Positions 14,001-23,600 of a stretch of DNA of 64,000 bases are shown piece by piece; within the stretch, counting starts at the first letter, position 1; the number at the start of each line of letters is the position of its first letter. The stretch is from Paragonimus westermani (lineage: Eukaryota; Platyhelminthes; Trematoda; Plagiorchiida; Troglotrematidae). Both the position numbers and the translations under genes were made by a program. The DNA lies in contig QNGE01000120.1 in the NCBI GenBank assembly GCA_008508345.1, positions 342,944-406,943 of the forward strand, read 5' to 3'. The notes under the pieces are model-generated. The model was not told the DNA's origin, did no database searches, and saw only the letters and a program-made list of their open reading frames with translations.

Positions 14001-15215
14001 GAGACGATTATCCAGGTACATGAAACACATAATTAAGATTCACCATTCAGTGCATCGAAGGGAGGTTTGAATAGAAAAGAATCTGAAGGTTTAGTTCATG
14101 AAATGAACAAAAGACGTGTTGAAGTGTTAGAACGAGAAGAAGGTTACCTTCTCTTTAAAACTAGGGAAGTCACTCGAAAATATAGAGTCCTATGAATGTC
14201 AAAGAGTCACATCCTCATGCTGTCATCACCCTCATTATTTTGTTTTACAGAAAGCAATTTTTGATGAAACCTTGTACGCACAAAATATATTTCATTGTGC
14301 CCCAACAGAAATGTTCAAAGAAAACCGTTAGGATACTGTCAGAGAGACAGTTCTCCATAGGACCGTGAGACGAACTGTATGCTAATGAAAAATTCTTGGA
14401 AGCAGTTTGGTGGAAGGCATGTGTTATCGGTCTTAAAAACAACTCTGTCACTAATTACCATCACACTGTGCACATCGGATGGACTCAACACTTTCTTCGC
14501 TATTCCACTAACACCCAGCTTCAGTTCGATTAGTTCAGTTGACTATGCTTCAAAAATGACTGGGATAGAAAGATACACCCGAAATGGTACACACATATAC
14601 GTCTGTACATGTGCATTCACAATCGAAGGTGACCAATATGTCCTGATGTTTTAGGCACTTTTCCCATGCCTGATAGCAACAGGAACAAGTTGGTGAGAAA
14701 GCTTCCCGATACGGGCGAATGGTAATTGAAACAGACTGATTCGCCAAACAACAACACAATACGCCACAAATAATGGTGAACCAAGTGAACTGTTCAACTG
14801 ATTTCAGTGGATTATCAAAGGTGCTCAGCGGAAAACTGTTTCAACCCCACAACTTCTCATTCAACATGAAGGACCACAAAGGTACTCAATGAATCAAGTT
14901 TGCAATAATTTCAATATAAACTCAGGTCGACGTTTAAAATGTCTAAACAAGTTAGGTTACAAAAACACCGCCAGAGTGTGAACTCTAGAAAACATCTGTT
15001 TGAAAATTAAGTCAAATAAGCTGAAGTCAGGACATATAAAGAAGATTGCCCACTTTGAAAATTAAGTGCCAACTTTTTCACTGTAGCGAAATCAATGCCT
15101 TCCACACGAGCGATGCGGCCAGCTTCTTCTTTCGGACCCTGAGCGTAGACTGCGGCTCGCAGCAGAGTTTGAGTGATGATTGTAGGTTCCTTTGTACCCC
15201 ACAGACGTTGTATCC
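1978..15215 (-). CDS. DRC3: DRC3 (LRRC48) gene, multi-exon, 3' end off the window
   Basis: Dynein regulatory complex subunit 3, an axonemal protein of the nexin link that helps control dynein-driven bending of motile cilia and flagella. Eight exons on the minus strand give one continuous reading: 15215-15054, 13069-12953, 8322-8156, 7025-6879, 5682-5439, 3581-3415, 2909-2706 and 2091-1978. The order of domains matches the family: an N-terminal segment with QGPKEEAG, leucine-rich repeats (SFNRIEKIENL, LFSNQIKKIEGL), an LRR cap ending YLDYQRI, then a long charged helical part (FERNIREMVAYFLEG). Junction phases fit throughout. From memory the family is about 520 residues; the part seen covers roughly the first three quarters. 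The C-terminal exons must lie left of position 1, and no start methionine is found. Introns reach about 4.6 kb and are filled with repeats. The identity is firm; individual borders are inferred without transcript data. Confidence 0.93.
2706..2909 (-). CDS. DRC3: DRC3 exon: helical region with conserved FERNI motif
   Basis: 204 bases, phase 0 at both ends, acceptor TTCTTATAG and donor GTTAGG. Encodes 68 residues, starting ALHRLESIHETQTS and ending FERNIREMVAYFLEGSQ. The FERNI-x-x-MV block is conserved in DRC3. Probably coiled coil. Confidence 0.93.
3415..3581 (-). CDS. DRC3: DRC3 exon: helical region
   Basis: Encodes KLADSCRMLFQFGLEEHTKR and continues to IEEFLDYKQK before a GTAAGC donor, phase 0. 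The only in-phase AG acceptor I can find is CGAG at 3583-3582. Upstream of it the frame stays open and reads LLKNTYR, which also resembles the family sequence at this point, but no AG acceptor sits in the right phase there. Confidence 0.85.
3610..5438. other. DRC3 intron, no internal feature recognised
   Basis: About 1.8 kb between two placed exons. No retroelement domain, long frame or repeat copy was recognised. Confidence 0.55.
5439..5682 (-). CDS. DRC3: DRC3 exon: start of helical region
   Basis: Starts after TTTGTTTAG and reads RHAAYMKYQMTVDQFNEKM, then a charged helix and FLSLPLVGEIVEQYPF. The start is firm. The end is not: three donors, after 5466 (GTGAGA), 5439 (GTGAAT) and about 5427 (GTGTAA), all leave phase 1 and all join the next exon in frame. 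I chose 5439 because GEIVEQY resembles the family's conserved G-E-L-L-E-x-Y. The 5466 donor has the best splice consensus. Confidence 0.85.
6879..7025 (-). CDS. DRC3: DRC3 exon: last LRR and LRR cap
   Basis: 147 bases, phase 0 at both ends, with acceptor TTTTTCACAG and donor GTAGGT. Encodes VLYLRQFRSLNSLTLEGCPL, then the LRR-cap-like end FLSELQYLDYQRIREHM. The YLDY-R-I signature is typical of DRC3 and related ciliary LRR proteins. Confidence 0.95.
8156..8322 (-). CDS. DRC3: DRC3 exon: central leucine-rich repeats
   Basis: Encodes three LRR units (LSFNRIEKIENL, SLFSNQIKKIEGL, YLSLGKNLLANL). The acceptor TTTTGCAG and donor GTACGT are both good. Phase 2 on entry, phase 0 on exit; it joins the next exon as LTD then VLYLRQF. 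This is the best-conserved part of the gene in the window. Confidence 0.95.
8323..10161. other. DRC3 intron, unannotated part
   Basis: Intron sequence between the exon at 8156-8322 and the start of the left inverted arm. No domain or repeat recognised. Confidence 0.5.
10162..12061 (-). repeat. left arm of a 1.9-kb inverted repeat
   Basis: This stretch is the reverse complement of 22997-24895 with very few differences. It contains two 878-bp tandem units plus about 110 bases of RT-like sequence on the inner side and about 35 bases of unique sequence on the outer side. Outside these limits the two sides do not match. It lies inside the DRC3 intron between the exons at 8156-8322 and 12953-13069. 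Confidence 0.92.
10198..11953 (-). repeat. two tandem 878-bp units (left pair)
   Basis: Units 10198-11075 and 11076-11953 repeat with an exact 878-base period and a handful of substitutions (for example near 10492/11370 and 10820/11698). Read on the minus strand, each unit starts TCATTTAGTGGATCG. It carries an RTE-type reverse transcriptase fragment (GVRQGC-like, here SGVRQGCSLSSFLFN; the catalytic YADD position reads PTDD) and then a CpG-rich non-coding part ending GGGTTTTATGG. A perfect TGACGTCA lies at 10356-10363 and 11234-11241. Confidence 0.9.
11992..12180 (-). pseudogene. RTE-like RT fragment next to the left arm
   Basis: The minus strand reads EQAGFHPGQQCVDQILTPHQ, the finger-domain motif of RTE/CR1-type reverse transcriptases (Q-A-G-F-x-x-G-x-x-C-x-D-Q-I). 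It runs across the inner edge of the arm at 12061 and continues into the first 878-bp unit, with stops. The matching place in the right arm has a different upstream sequence although it is also RT-like. Confidence 0.75.
12953..13069 (-). CDS. DRC3: DRC3 exon: first leucine-rich repeats
   Basis: Reads as NILRIGNLDEFRNLKKLQLD followed by NNLIEKIENLDRL, two LRR units of the SDS22 type. The acceptor is ACACAG and the donor GTAAGT. The exon ends in phase 1 with G, which joins AC of the next exon to make the Asp of WLDLSFN. It lies in the spacer between the two inverted 1.9-kb arms. Confidence 0.93.
13070..15053. other. DRC3 intron, no feature seen
   Basis: About 2 kb between two placed exons, AT-rich, with only short frames. 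Nothing recognised on either strand. Confidence 0.5.
15054..15215 (-). CDS. DRC3: DRC3 exon: N-terminal segment
   Basis: Encodes the conserved DRC3 N-terminus, including QGPKEEAGRIARVEGIDF. The exon ends CAAA before a GTGGGC donor, in phase 1, so the next exon completes an Asn codon (QNILRI). The acceptor (ATTAG at 15217-15216) has a weak pyrimidine tract. The frame meets a stop just upstream, so the exon cannot extend further 5' in frame and the start must be in another exon. Confidence 0.88.
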
Positions 15216-16614
15216 CTAATTAATTTTAATATGTGAAAGTATTTACAATCTGTCCTTGTTCAGAAGAACGGTTTGAAATGTATGAGAGTTAAGTGATTTT
15301 GAGTAACTACGTTTGAAGACAAACGCATTACACGGCGCCTTCAAGATGCTTATAACTCATAAGTTACCTTCATCTAAAATTAGTGTAGCCGTAGTGATGT
15401 GTAATGAAAAGAACACAAGGTGCTGCTCGAATAAGGGATTCTTCAACAATGACTGGAAGAAGATAAACAAAAGCTAGATGTGTGAATTAGTAAGTTTGTC
15501 AATTACCAAAAATGTTCGATACTCCGAGTGAAGATTTCGCAATAGCCTAGGCAAATTGTCTTAACACTGTGGGAAACCATGTATAAACCCCAATGCTTTC
15601 AGAAGTGGACTTCCACTTTCCAAACTGGTTTCATCCCTTAATTATCTTAGGAATTTGATATAAAGAATGAGTGTCCGTGAAATTCCTGTTGTGCATCAGA
15701 TACTCTGTGCATAGGACCATCGTTCGACCAAATTTTGCTTGTAGTAAAACGTACTTATTTGACAATGTCCCAATTGTACTATACCTTGACATAATTTTGG
15801 AGTTCACAAGTTAAAAACCCACTCATGTTCTCAACCTCTAAAAGATTTGAATCACGACGACATAGCCGGTGATTCAGAGATTGAAATCACATGATGATCG
15901 GATAACAGTTCGGTGTCGTGTGTGTCTTAACTCATCACCTTGAATGAGTTGAAACTTTTGGCCGCTGAACTGCTACATAGCTTAACAAACTAAAAATGGT
16001 ACTGTCGCACAGTGAGAAATGAATCTAGCTCTTCTACCGTTGGTCTTATGCTACAGATCATTGTGACCTATGCTTAAATAATGGTCTCTCGTGAATTTGA
16101 CTGTTCTGTACTCTCCGGCCAAAAACAATTAGAGGAAGTTAAAGGCATGACGGAGATTAAAGTCGAAACTAGATTACGTTGACAGAATAAACCACCAATT
16201 ACTATAGTGGGGGTTGTTACTTTCGGAACAGCCTGTACTAAATATTCATCCGGCCACACGCTTACCTCTCAGACCCGGAGAAGTCTATTCCCCATATTAT
16301 GTTACAATGCTCGTCTTCTGTCTGTTCACCAAGCTTTTTTTGCGAAAAACCTCTTCCTACCTTGATGTAGCGCATTCGTATTTATCCGAAGTTGTCAGTT
16401 CTTCAACCGACTAATTCATTTTGTTGTCTCACTCAAACATCAATTATTCATAAAATGATGCAGGTAAATGTCACCAGTTCGGTCGACATGTTCTAGTTTT
16501 CAAAACAGGGCTGAGTGCAACTTTAGCTGTCATAACAGTTTCAAAATGACCCACTGTGAGTGTCATAGAATGGTTAAGATTTACAATACGAATTTATCGG
16601 ATTAAAATACTTAC
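15216..16614. other. unassigned sequence upstream of the DRC3 N-terminal exon
   Basis: No exon, domain or repeat copy recognised. It is an intron if the candidate exon at 16615-16690 is real, otherwise possibly 5' flank. Confidence 0.45.
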
Positions 16615-16690
16615 TCGTTCCTTGAAAGGTTTCAAAAACCGGAATAGATTCTTCGACAGCTAAAATTGTAGGTAGCAGATTAATATAGGG
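16615..16690 (-). CDS. candidate upstream coding exon of DRC3
   Basis: A 76-base stretch lies between a good acceptor (TTTCAG just above 16690) and a strong donor (GTAAGT just below 16615). It is open in the phase needed to join the exon at 15215, giving residues such as LAVEESIPVFETFQGT before the conserved RLWGTKEP. It contains no methionine, so the start codon would be in a still earlier exon. Known DRC3 proteins begin very near the RLW position, so this would be an N-terminal extension or a fortuitous open stretch. No family recognised. Confidence 0.3.
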
Positions 16691-16959
16691 CTGAAATCAT
16701 CTCCATATGAGCTTGAAAAAATACGCAACGGCGCAATATGCGACATTTATTTGAAATTTGTTCGCTATACCTTACCAAATAGAGTGACAGCTGAAAATCA
16801 ACCTGTCCGGCTAGCACTAATGCACATGCATCATTCTGAGTGTGGCGTTCTCGTTGAGAATCTGGCAATAATGTCACGTCAGTCGCCTCTAGCCCTGTTG
16901 TGTATGCTAAGCCACGCACGCAGCTTTTGCCGTGAATCGGATGAACACGGCGAGCAATT

Positions 16960-17470
16960 ATCACAATTCAAGTTTATCCAACCAACCGACCTCACGCAGC
17001 CCACCTGCTGCGACATGCAGCTGCAGACAATCCGCTTGAGAATACAGACAACTGTCCACACTCAGGTAGAACTATCTCGTCAGCTTTTAATAATGTTGAC
17101 GAGACATCAGCGAGCAGAGCAAAGGCACGAGTTGCATTTGCCAAACTGTTATTTATGGCGTTGAAAAGACGTCCGACTTCCTATAGTTCGGGAACGTGGA
17201 TTGTTCGCGACGAAGATATAAGTAGACTTGCTGTGCCTGACCATCGTTTTCCTTGCCAATTAGCCCAAGTCAAATGGATCGATCACTTAAGCAATACGGC
17301 CATTCGCCAATACGTATTCCGGAAAGCTCGCGATGCGTGATTACTCAGTCAAATAATCACGGTGTACGGCCTGCAGTGGTTGGGTCACGGACTACAGTTA
17401 CCAGATGAACGTTTACCACACCGAGATTCAATATACCGAGTTGAGTAAATCCGTTTGGTTTTTAAGCAAC
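16960..17470 (+). pseudogene. RTE/CR1-like RT C-terminal remnant
   Basis: Conceptual translation in shifting plus frames gives AKARVAFAKL near 17120, SSGTWIVRDEDISRLAVPDH near 17190-17240, ending WIDHLSNTAIRQYVFRKA, and LQWLGHGLQLPDERLPHR near 17375. These are the order and motifs of the C-terminal region of platyhelminth non-LTR retrotransposons (the W-x-V-R-x-E-D-x-x-R-L and LRWLGH-x-x-R motifs). The frame is broken several times. The 5' part, including the catalytic domain, is absent or unrecognisable. Confidence 0.75.
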
Positions 17471-18261
17471 AAGGCGGTCAGGAAATATAGAAACTCACTG
17501 TCCCACTGAAAAAAGTGCGAACGTGTCATCTGGCAGGCTGGGGTCCTCGTGATGATTCAAATCACTGACCAGAAACGCTATCCAGTGTGACATATTAACA
17601 CAGTCGATGATATCCGCATTTCATGTCATTTCTAATTTTTCCCGTTATCCTCATTTTAAATACTTTTTTTCTTCCCGATAAAATTTTCCGCTTTTATATC
17701 ACTGCATGTCACTGTCACGATTACCGGTGGTCTAAACCGCAGTACCTTTTGATTAGTCTTATGGCCACTGTGAGTAAGGAAATAAATTCGATACCTTAAT
17801 ATCCTGGTTCATCATCATCATCATNATCCTGGTTGAACATGATGGAACTATGTCAGCCCAATAAACCTCCCTCTGGTAACGCAGACGGTTGAGGCGACAA
17901 CAACTCAAAGTGTTCCGCAGTCAAACTTCTAACAATGGCTTGATCTGATAATTTACCATCATCGTCCTTAAGCAAGAAACTTCAGTTGTATGATGTCAGT
18001 GAGCCACAGTTGAGGATCCCCGCCGAATTCTTACAGACTATAACAACAGTGGTAAATCTCGCGTGACAAATTTGAACCTCAATTGACTGGGGCTAATCAC
18101 TGGGACACCATGTGGGCTGAAAACACAAACTGAGGTGTGTAAGTCAGTGTCAGCTCAAAGAATTGACTTCTAGTATGCGCTACATCTGCCGCAGAAATGA
18201 CACGTACGGACTAATTAGAAATCACTAGTGAGTAATCGAGGACTTGGGTAACTTCAGGTTG
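17471..18261. other. no gene seen; short CAT repeat and an N
   Basis: Unrecognised AT-rich sequence. A short run of CAT triplets lies at about 17811-17823 and one undetermined base at 17825, likely a small assembly uncertainty at the microsatellite. Confidence 0.5.
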
Positions 18262-18475
18262 AACATCACATATTTGATCACAACCTCCAAATTCATATAG
18301 ACTATCCAGGCAGCTTTTTTTCGAGAAAAAGGTACTAGACTCAAGTTTTACCCTTGTTGGAGCTCGTTATCAACGCATATCCGTGCCTCGGCTGGGATTA
18401 GAACTCCGACTACGCTTTCGTGAAGCAACCGTGCTGGTCACTACGTCTTGACCTCACATTCAGCACGACCACATA
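18262..18475 (-). repeat. tRNA-derived SINE copy, diverged
   Basis: Shares a body with 34512-34824 and 49066-49396, including the blocks CTAGACTCAAGTTTTACC and GGCTGGGATTAGAACTCC. The latter is the reverse complement of a tRNA T-arm/B-box-like sequence. Read on the minus strand it has tRNA-like head, body and tail in that order. Clearly older than the 34.6-kb copy. Confidence 0.65.
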
Positions 18476-20689
18476 ATCACTACCACCGTCGTTATCATCT
18501 GTTAACTACAGTCGACAACCCTGTGATTAGAACTTCTGAGCCAGGTCAAAATCTCCGATCTTATCAAACACTACAAATAAGCTACTTATAATACGCATCT
18601 TTCAGTCATAATGAAAAATCACTAGCAGTATCAAAATAGCGCCAATTTAATACACCGTGCCATCTGCTTCTAAGTTCTGACGACGGATGATTCCGCGGAG
18701 TACAGGAAACGTTTTGTTGTTTTTTGGAAAATGAGAATAAACAGGGATCTTCAATGCAACTGTTTGATTCAAGCACTTAAAACTGAATGGAATACCTCGA
18801 ATGCCCACTGTTGACTAGCAATCACCTCGTCCATAAGGGCCTCACACACAAGCGCATTTCGCTCACCCACAACTTGTCACTTTTCCAAAATGAGACTGTA
18901 TGTTAAAGGAACAGTATAATGAGGAAATGTATGAATAACTAGTATGTGTAATCCACCCATTGTATAATGGTTATTTTCTATCAACAGGCTGGTTGAGTGC
19001 ATGGAAACGCCCCTCTATTGCGAAAAAAACACTGTTAGAGTTATTTTTCCTCTATTCATCTTCCCGCGAAAACCATTCACTCGGAGTTGTCTTTGTAGTG
19101 ACTGGAAACCTAGAAACACAGTTTACACTAATGTCACAATGTGATCTATGTCAGAAACCGCACCTGAACATTAGTTAGAAGCGACCGATGGTAAACGTGT
19201 TCACAGGTTAATTCGTTCTTGCTGAATATGAGGTCTATGATTTATCGTTGAACATGGTTTCTTCAAAAACACCTGGGCGGAATTCTAATCCTGGCCGTGG
19301 GAAGGAGATGGATTACTTTTGAGCTTTAATAAAGAGGCGAGTCAGGTTTGTCGCCTGTTTTTGAAGTGGGTTGGGGGCTGGTCACTGAAAAGGTGAGGGT
19401 CGGGACCAATTTTGAGTGCTATTCACTTAGTGTTGAATCAAAAGTATCAGACGTGCACGAGGCTTTCTCCCGCTTCCTTACCCTACAACGGGAACTAAGA
19501 ACCATCAGAAACGACTAACAACAGCGATTTCAAAACAATGTTTCGAAAATTTGACTCTCATTTTGGACAATTTCCCTACTAACTTCATTTTCATTCAGTA
19601 TTCCAAGTAGTACGGAGCGCATTGCTAAACTTCTGCCATACAGTTCATTGGGCTTACCACAGAATCAGAACAATGAACGCAAATGCAGTGTCAGGAATGA
19701 ATAGCAGTCGCGTACTTCAAGTCATTCCATGCCACATTGTAAAATCGCACAGAACCACGAAGGGGACAATTAACCTCTAACCTGTGAGTGCTGAATGGGA
19801 TAATCGCCGGATCAGTACACATTTGTTAACCAGTCGCTTATGCTGCCAGCGAATAGAATTGGCGGTACTGTAGTATTGTGCGGCAGGATTACAACGGGAA
19901 CACTGTGTAATTAGGCGATCAGCCTGTGGTCGATTGCAATGCTCAACACAAAAAATCAGTTATGCCTCCTCATCTTCATACCGAAATATTCAGAGGAATC
20001 TGGCAAACTCATGGTGGTGGAATGAGCATTTTTTGACAGCTCGTCCTCAGATCATCACGTAAATATGGACAAACATTAAACACGAACTTTTCACGGAGTC
20101 TGATAGTGTAAGCTGCAGTATATGAAAGAGTAAGACACGAGCGATATAAGTCTTCTGTGACTGGTCAGCAGAGAGCCATGTTAAACTGATCGCTGGCTAT
20201 GGGAGACTAAGGACAAAAATGAACCTCTTTTGTGTTCACATTTGTTGATTACATGATTAGATCGTAGTCGTTGATCGGCCGACCTCAGTTGAGTGAATGT
20301 CTCGGTAAGATTAATCGTGCACCTAGTGTATACTACATGAGCGACACACGTAGATGTTATCAATATTCCTACTCCAGTTCTTAACCAGGCTGGGTGATGT
20401 CGTAGTCCTTTGGGGCAGTTACCTCGTCGTACACTCAGTATTTTCTGCTTGAAAGTAGCATGTAATTGAATACACGGGCGTGGACAAACACATTATGTTT
20501 TATATGACGATGCACAAGCTCGCCAGTAAAATACTATAAACGAAGCTCATCCGTGCGTTGTGCAGTTGGTGAATAAACATCTCTTCGACTAAGTCACTTT
20601 ACTGGGGGGATTGATAGAAATGGTCTTCTACTCCAATGTCGCAATTCGACAAGCTTTCGTACTAGCTATTATTTTTCAAGAGAAACTTA
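18476..20689. other. no feature recognised
   Basis: About 2.2 kb without any recognised domain, long frame or repeat copy. Possibly decayed repeat sequence. Confidence 0.45.
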
Positions 20690-21330
20690 TCTAAACAGCC
20701 GTTTTTCTTACGTTTGCTGGACGAATTTTCAACTAGGTGTCGATCTCATTGATTAGACAGGTCCTCCTTGACTCAACACTCACGCAAAGAACTAGATTTC
20801 AATTTCATTTGATCGGCATAAAACCACTAAAACTCCTATATCAACCGCACCACTTTGAATTGTAGTACAAAGTCAGCCTCAACTGCCCGTCAGACTGTCC
20901 GCCTAAGTTCGCATCACGAAGGTGGAAATCACTGTTTGATTAAGCTTCTGATGTAGAATGAATGGAGTTATGGAAGTGATTGAACGTGCCTAGAACACCG
21001 GTAGTCTGCACTGAACTATCAAGGTTGAAGAAAGTATTGTCAACATGGCGATAATGCAAACGTATATCTCTTTGTGAATGATCAAACCGCCCATTTTCGA
21101 TCATTTCTACAGTATGTTCAGCAACTATTGGGCTCAGTATGGTTCCCACAGTTATGCTGTCTATTCGTTGATAGAGTTAGAGGTGAACTTAAATTGAAGG
21201 CTAAACTTAAAAGACAGCAACACCTCGTTCGAGCTGCTATTGAAGAGCCGTTGTTAATATCTGATTCCTCAATATAATCGCAGGTGCAGGTGATGGTTCC
21301 ACTGAGATATAGGTTCAAAAATAACGGCGT
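20690..21330 (-). pseudogene. Penelope-like element reverse transcriptase remnant
   Basis: On the minus strand, shifting frames read CDYIEESDINNGSSIAARTR, then MGTILSPIVAEHTVEMIENG, RLHYRHVDNTFFNLD, and LRLTLYYNSKWCG ending FSGFMPIK. This is the motif order of Penelope-like (Neptune-type) reverse transcriptases: A-x-G-[ST]-x-[IL]-S-P-L-I-A-E, then R-Y-V-D-D-T-F, then the Y-R-K-x-T-x-x-x-Q-Y block. The catalytic YVDD is changed to HVDN and frames are broken, so it is inactive. No GIY-YIG domain was found next to it. Confidence 0.72.
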
Positions 21331-21639
21331 TATACTCAATAAAGGCGCATGTTTGTTATTAACCGCTGCATTGCTTACGGTTTTCATGCACTTAAATATG
21401 TCATACAGGCTAAATAGCCAGATCTATCAACTGTTGATATCAAAACTGCATGGTATTGTGTTCTGCACATATCACACATTGGTTTCATTGCACGACCTTG
21501 ATTGTACGTCTTTGGCTGCAGATGTAGACGTAAAAAGAGTGAATCTTTGACTTCTATAGAGCTAACTAAAGCTTAGATGATTGTCTCTTTGTTGAAAAGG
21601 TCTCAGATTTTGGATAACCATTCTTCGGTGTCGCGTCTC

Positions 21640-23600
21640 TTCCACGCTTTGTGTGATTTATTGCAGCGACATCGGTATCAAAGATACCTTTCACTCGGAC
21701 CTGGTCACCATCCTTCGGTCGATAAATGGTTCGCGTACAGTCGTTCTGGCCGGAAATATGAACACCCACGCCGGCTGCCTTATAGGGACCGAGGCTTGTT
21801 TAGGTTGAAGATTTGAGATAGCATCACATCAATCGGATAACGGCGAGCACCTGTTACAGCTGTGCGCTGAACACAAACTACTCTTAGCCAGCACTGGTTT
21901 CACGCATCGTCCCTGTCTGTTACATTGGATGCCTTCCTTCTCCGAAGCACGCCTCGTCTCACATAGGCCATATGGCTGTTAGTTATAGATGGTGGGGCTC
22001 CCCTGAGGAATGTCGTTTTTCTTGGAGCAAACACTCTGATTCAGATCATGAATTGGCATGTTTTCGCTTTGTTCTTACTTCTTCTGGACCCTCAACTTAT
22101 CAAGCGTAACGACTAGCCATTGAGAGACTAGCTGTGCTGTCGATAAAACGTAAGTACCAAACTAACCTAAAATGCGAGCTTACCAATTCTCACCCCGATG
22201 ATCTTAGTAGTTGCTAGACCCACATCTCACAGGCCATTTGTGAAGCAGGTACTGTCGCATTCGGCACGAAGGTACGTGTGTCAAATTAACATTAGGTCGC
22301 GGAAAAATCTCCAGGGATGTTAGAAGCCAGACGTGACTTTCCTCGTGACTGGTCATGTAGCAAGTTTGAGACAGATATCCGTAAAAAAAACTGGAACGTA
22401 GCTTAAACACTGATCGTGAGTCTTTGTTTACGGAAAACCTAGTCAAATGGAAACCGGCGTTGCTCCAGGGAACATCGGTACACTCTTCAAGCTCATCCGT
22501 TTTGCTAGTTCCAGGTGACCCTCCGCCAGTGAAGCTATCAGCGAGACAGATGGCACATTCGTCTGTAATAATCCCAGAGAGTTAGGGTACTGAGTGAAAC
22601 AATTTGAGAGTCAATTTGACTGGACTCCTGCTTCTATTGTGCTGCCGTCACAAACCTATAGTATAGCACCTTGGTCTTTAAATTTAACTCCACCCACTGA
22701 GACTGAGGTCCCCAGTTGCATCTCGGCTCTCAAACGTAATAGGGTTGTTGGTCCAGAAGGTCTCGTGTCGTCACTTTCAAAGAATGTGAGAAACTGTTAG
22801 TAGGGACCTCTATACAGTTGTTTCAACTTGTTTGGAAGACGGTGACCATGCCTCCGTGCAAGGGCAATTCGATAGCAGTTCTCACATTCAAGAAAGCCGT
22901 CCAGAGCTCTTGCAAAGATCAGAGCAGAATTGGCTCACCTCAAGCTATCACGAAGGTTCTAACACCTAGTAGAAAGAAATACGCATAAGTTCGTCGTGGG
23001 CAACAATGTGTTGATCAAATTCTCACTCCTCATCAAGTCTCGGCACAACGTCGTACACAACGCTAACCAACAACTGCTGTGTTTTATGACTACAAACATA
23101 TGGCTCATTTAGTGGATCGATCCATAATTTTGAAGCCGCTCAAACACAGAGGCGTAGAGAACGTAGTGTCAGCGCATTGTTCCCATAGTTCAGCTCAGGT
23201 TGAGGTTCACGGTGAGTCGTCTGGCAGTTTCGGCTACTGAAGTGGCGTACGTCAGGGCTGTTCGCTTTCATCATTTCTGTTTAATTCTGTCATAAACGCA
23301 ATCATGGAGGACTGTCTGCGACATCCACAAGATGCCGGCGTGGATCTCATGCCAGGTGTGAGATTGTCTGAGCTTGATCCTACTGATGACAGGGTGTGGT
23401 TGTTTAACAAATTTCGAGCAGAGTAATCGACCATGGAAGCCATTTCGCACATTATTAAATGCTTCGGAATGCGCTTTGTAGCTACGAAGGACAAATTGAT
23501 TTTGCAAGACTGTCGTGATTACGTGGATCTCATGTTGGAAAATGACGTTACGGAGGTTGTTGACTAGTTTGTGTGGATGGGAATTTGTATCAGTAGAGGT
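21640..23600 (+). mobile_element. decayed RTE-like non-LTR retrotransposon (endonuclease + RT)
   Basis: Plus-strand pieces follow the order of an RTE-type element. An AP-endonuclease end is seen near 21748-21910 (AGNMNTHAGCLIGTEACLG, then DNGEHLLQLCAEHKLLLAST). A linker follows near 22090-22200 (LAIERLAVLSIKRKYQTNLK), and the RT start near 22690-22760 (PPTETEVPSCISALKRNRVV). RT fingers and palm lie in 22990-23560, where the palm overlaps the right inverted arm. Stops and frameshifts are frequent and YADD reads PTDD. The element should encode an endonuclease/RT that copies its own RNA at a nick; this copy cannot. Confidence 0.8.

Noticed and set aside
16751..17164. 137-codon plus-strand frame
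   Set aside because: Its last part is a frame-shifted reading of the RTE-like RT tail, and its first part matches nothing I recognise. Not kept as a gene.
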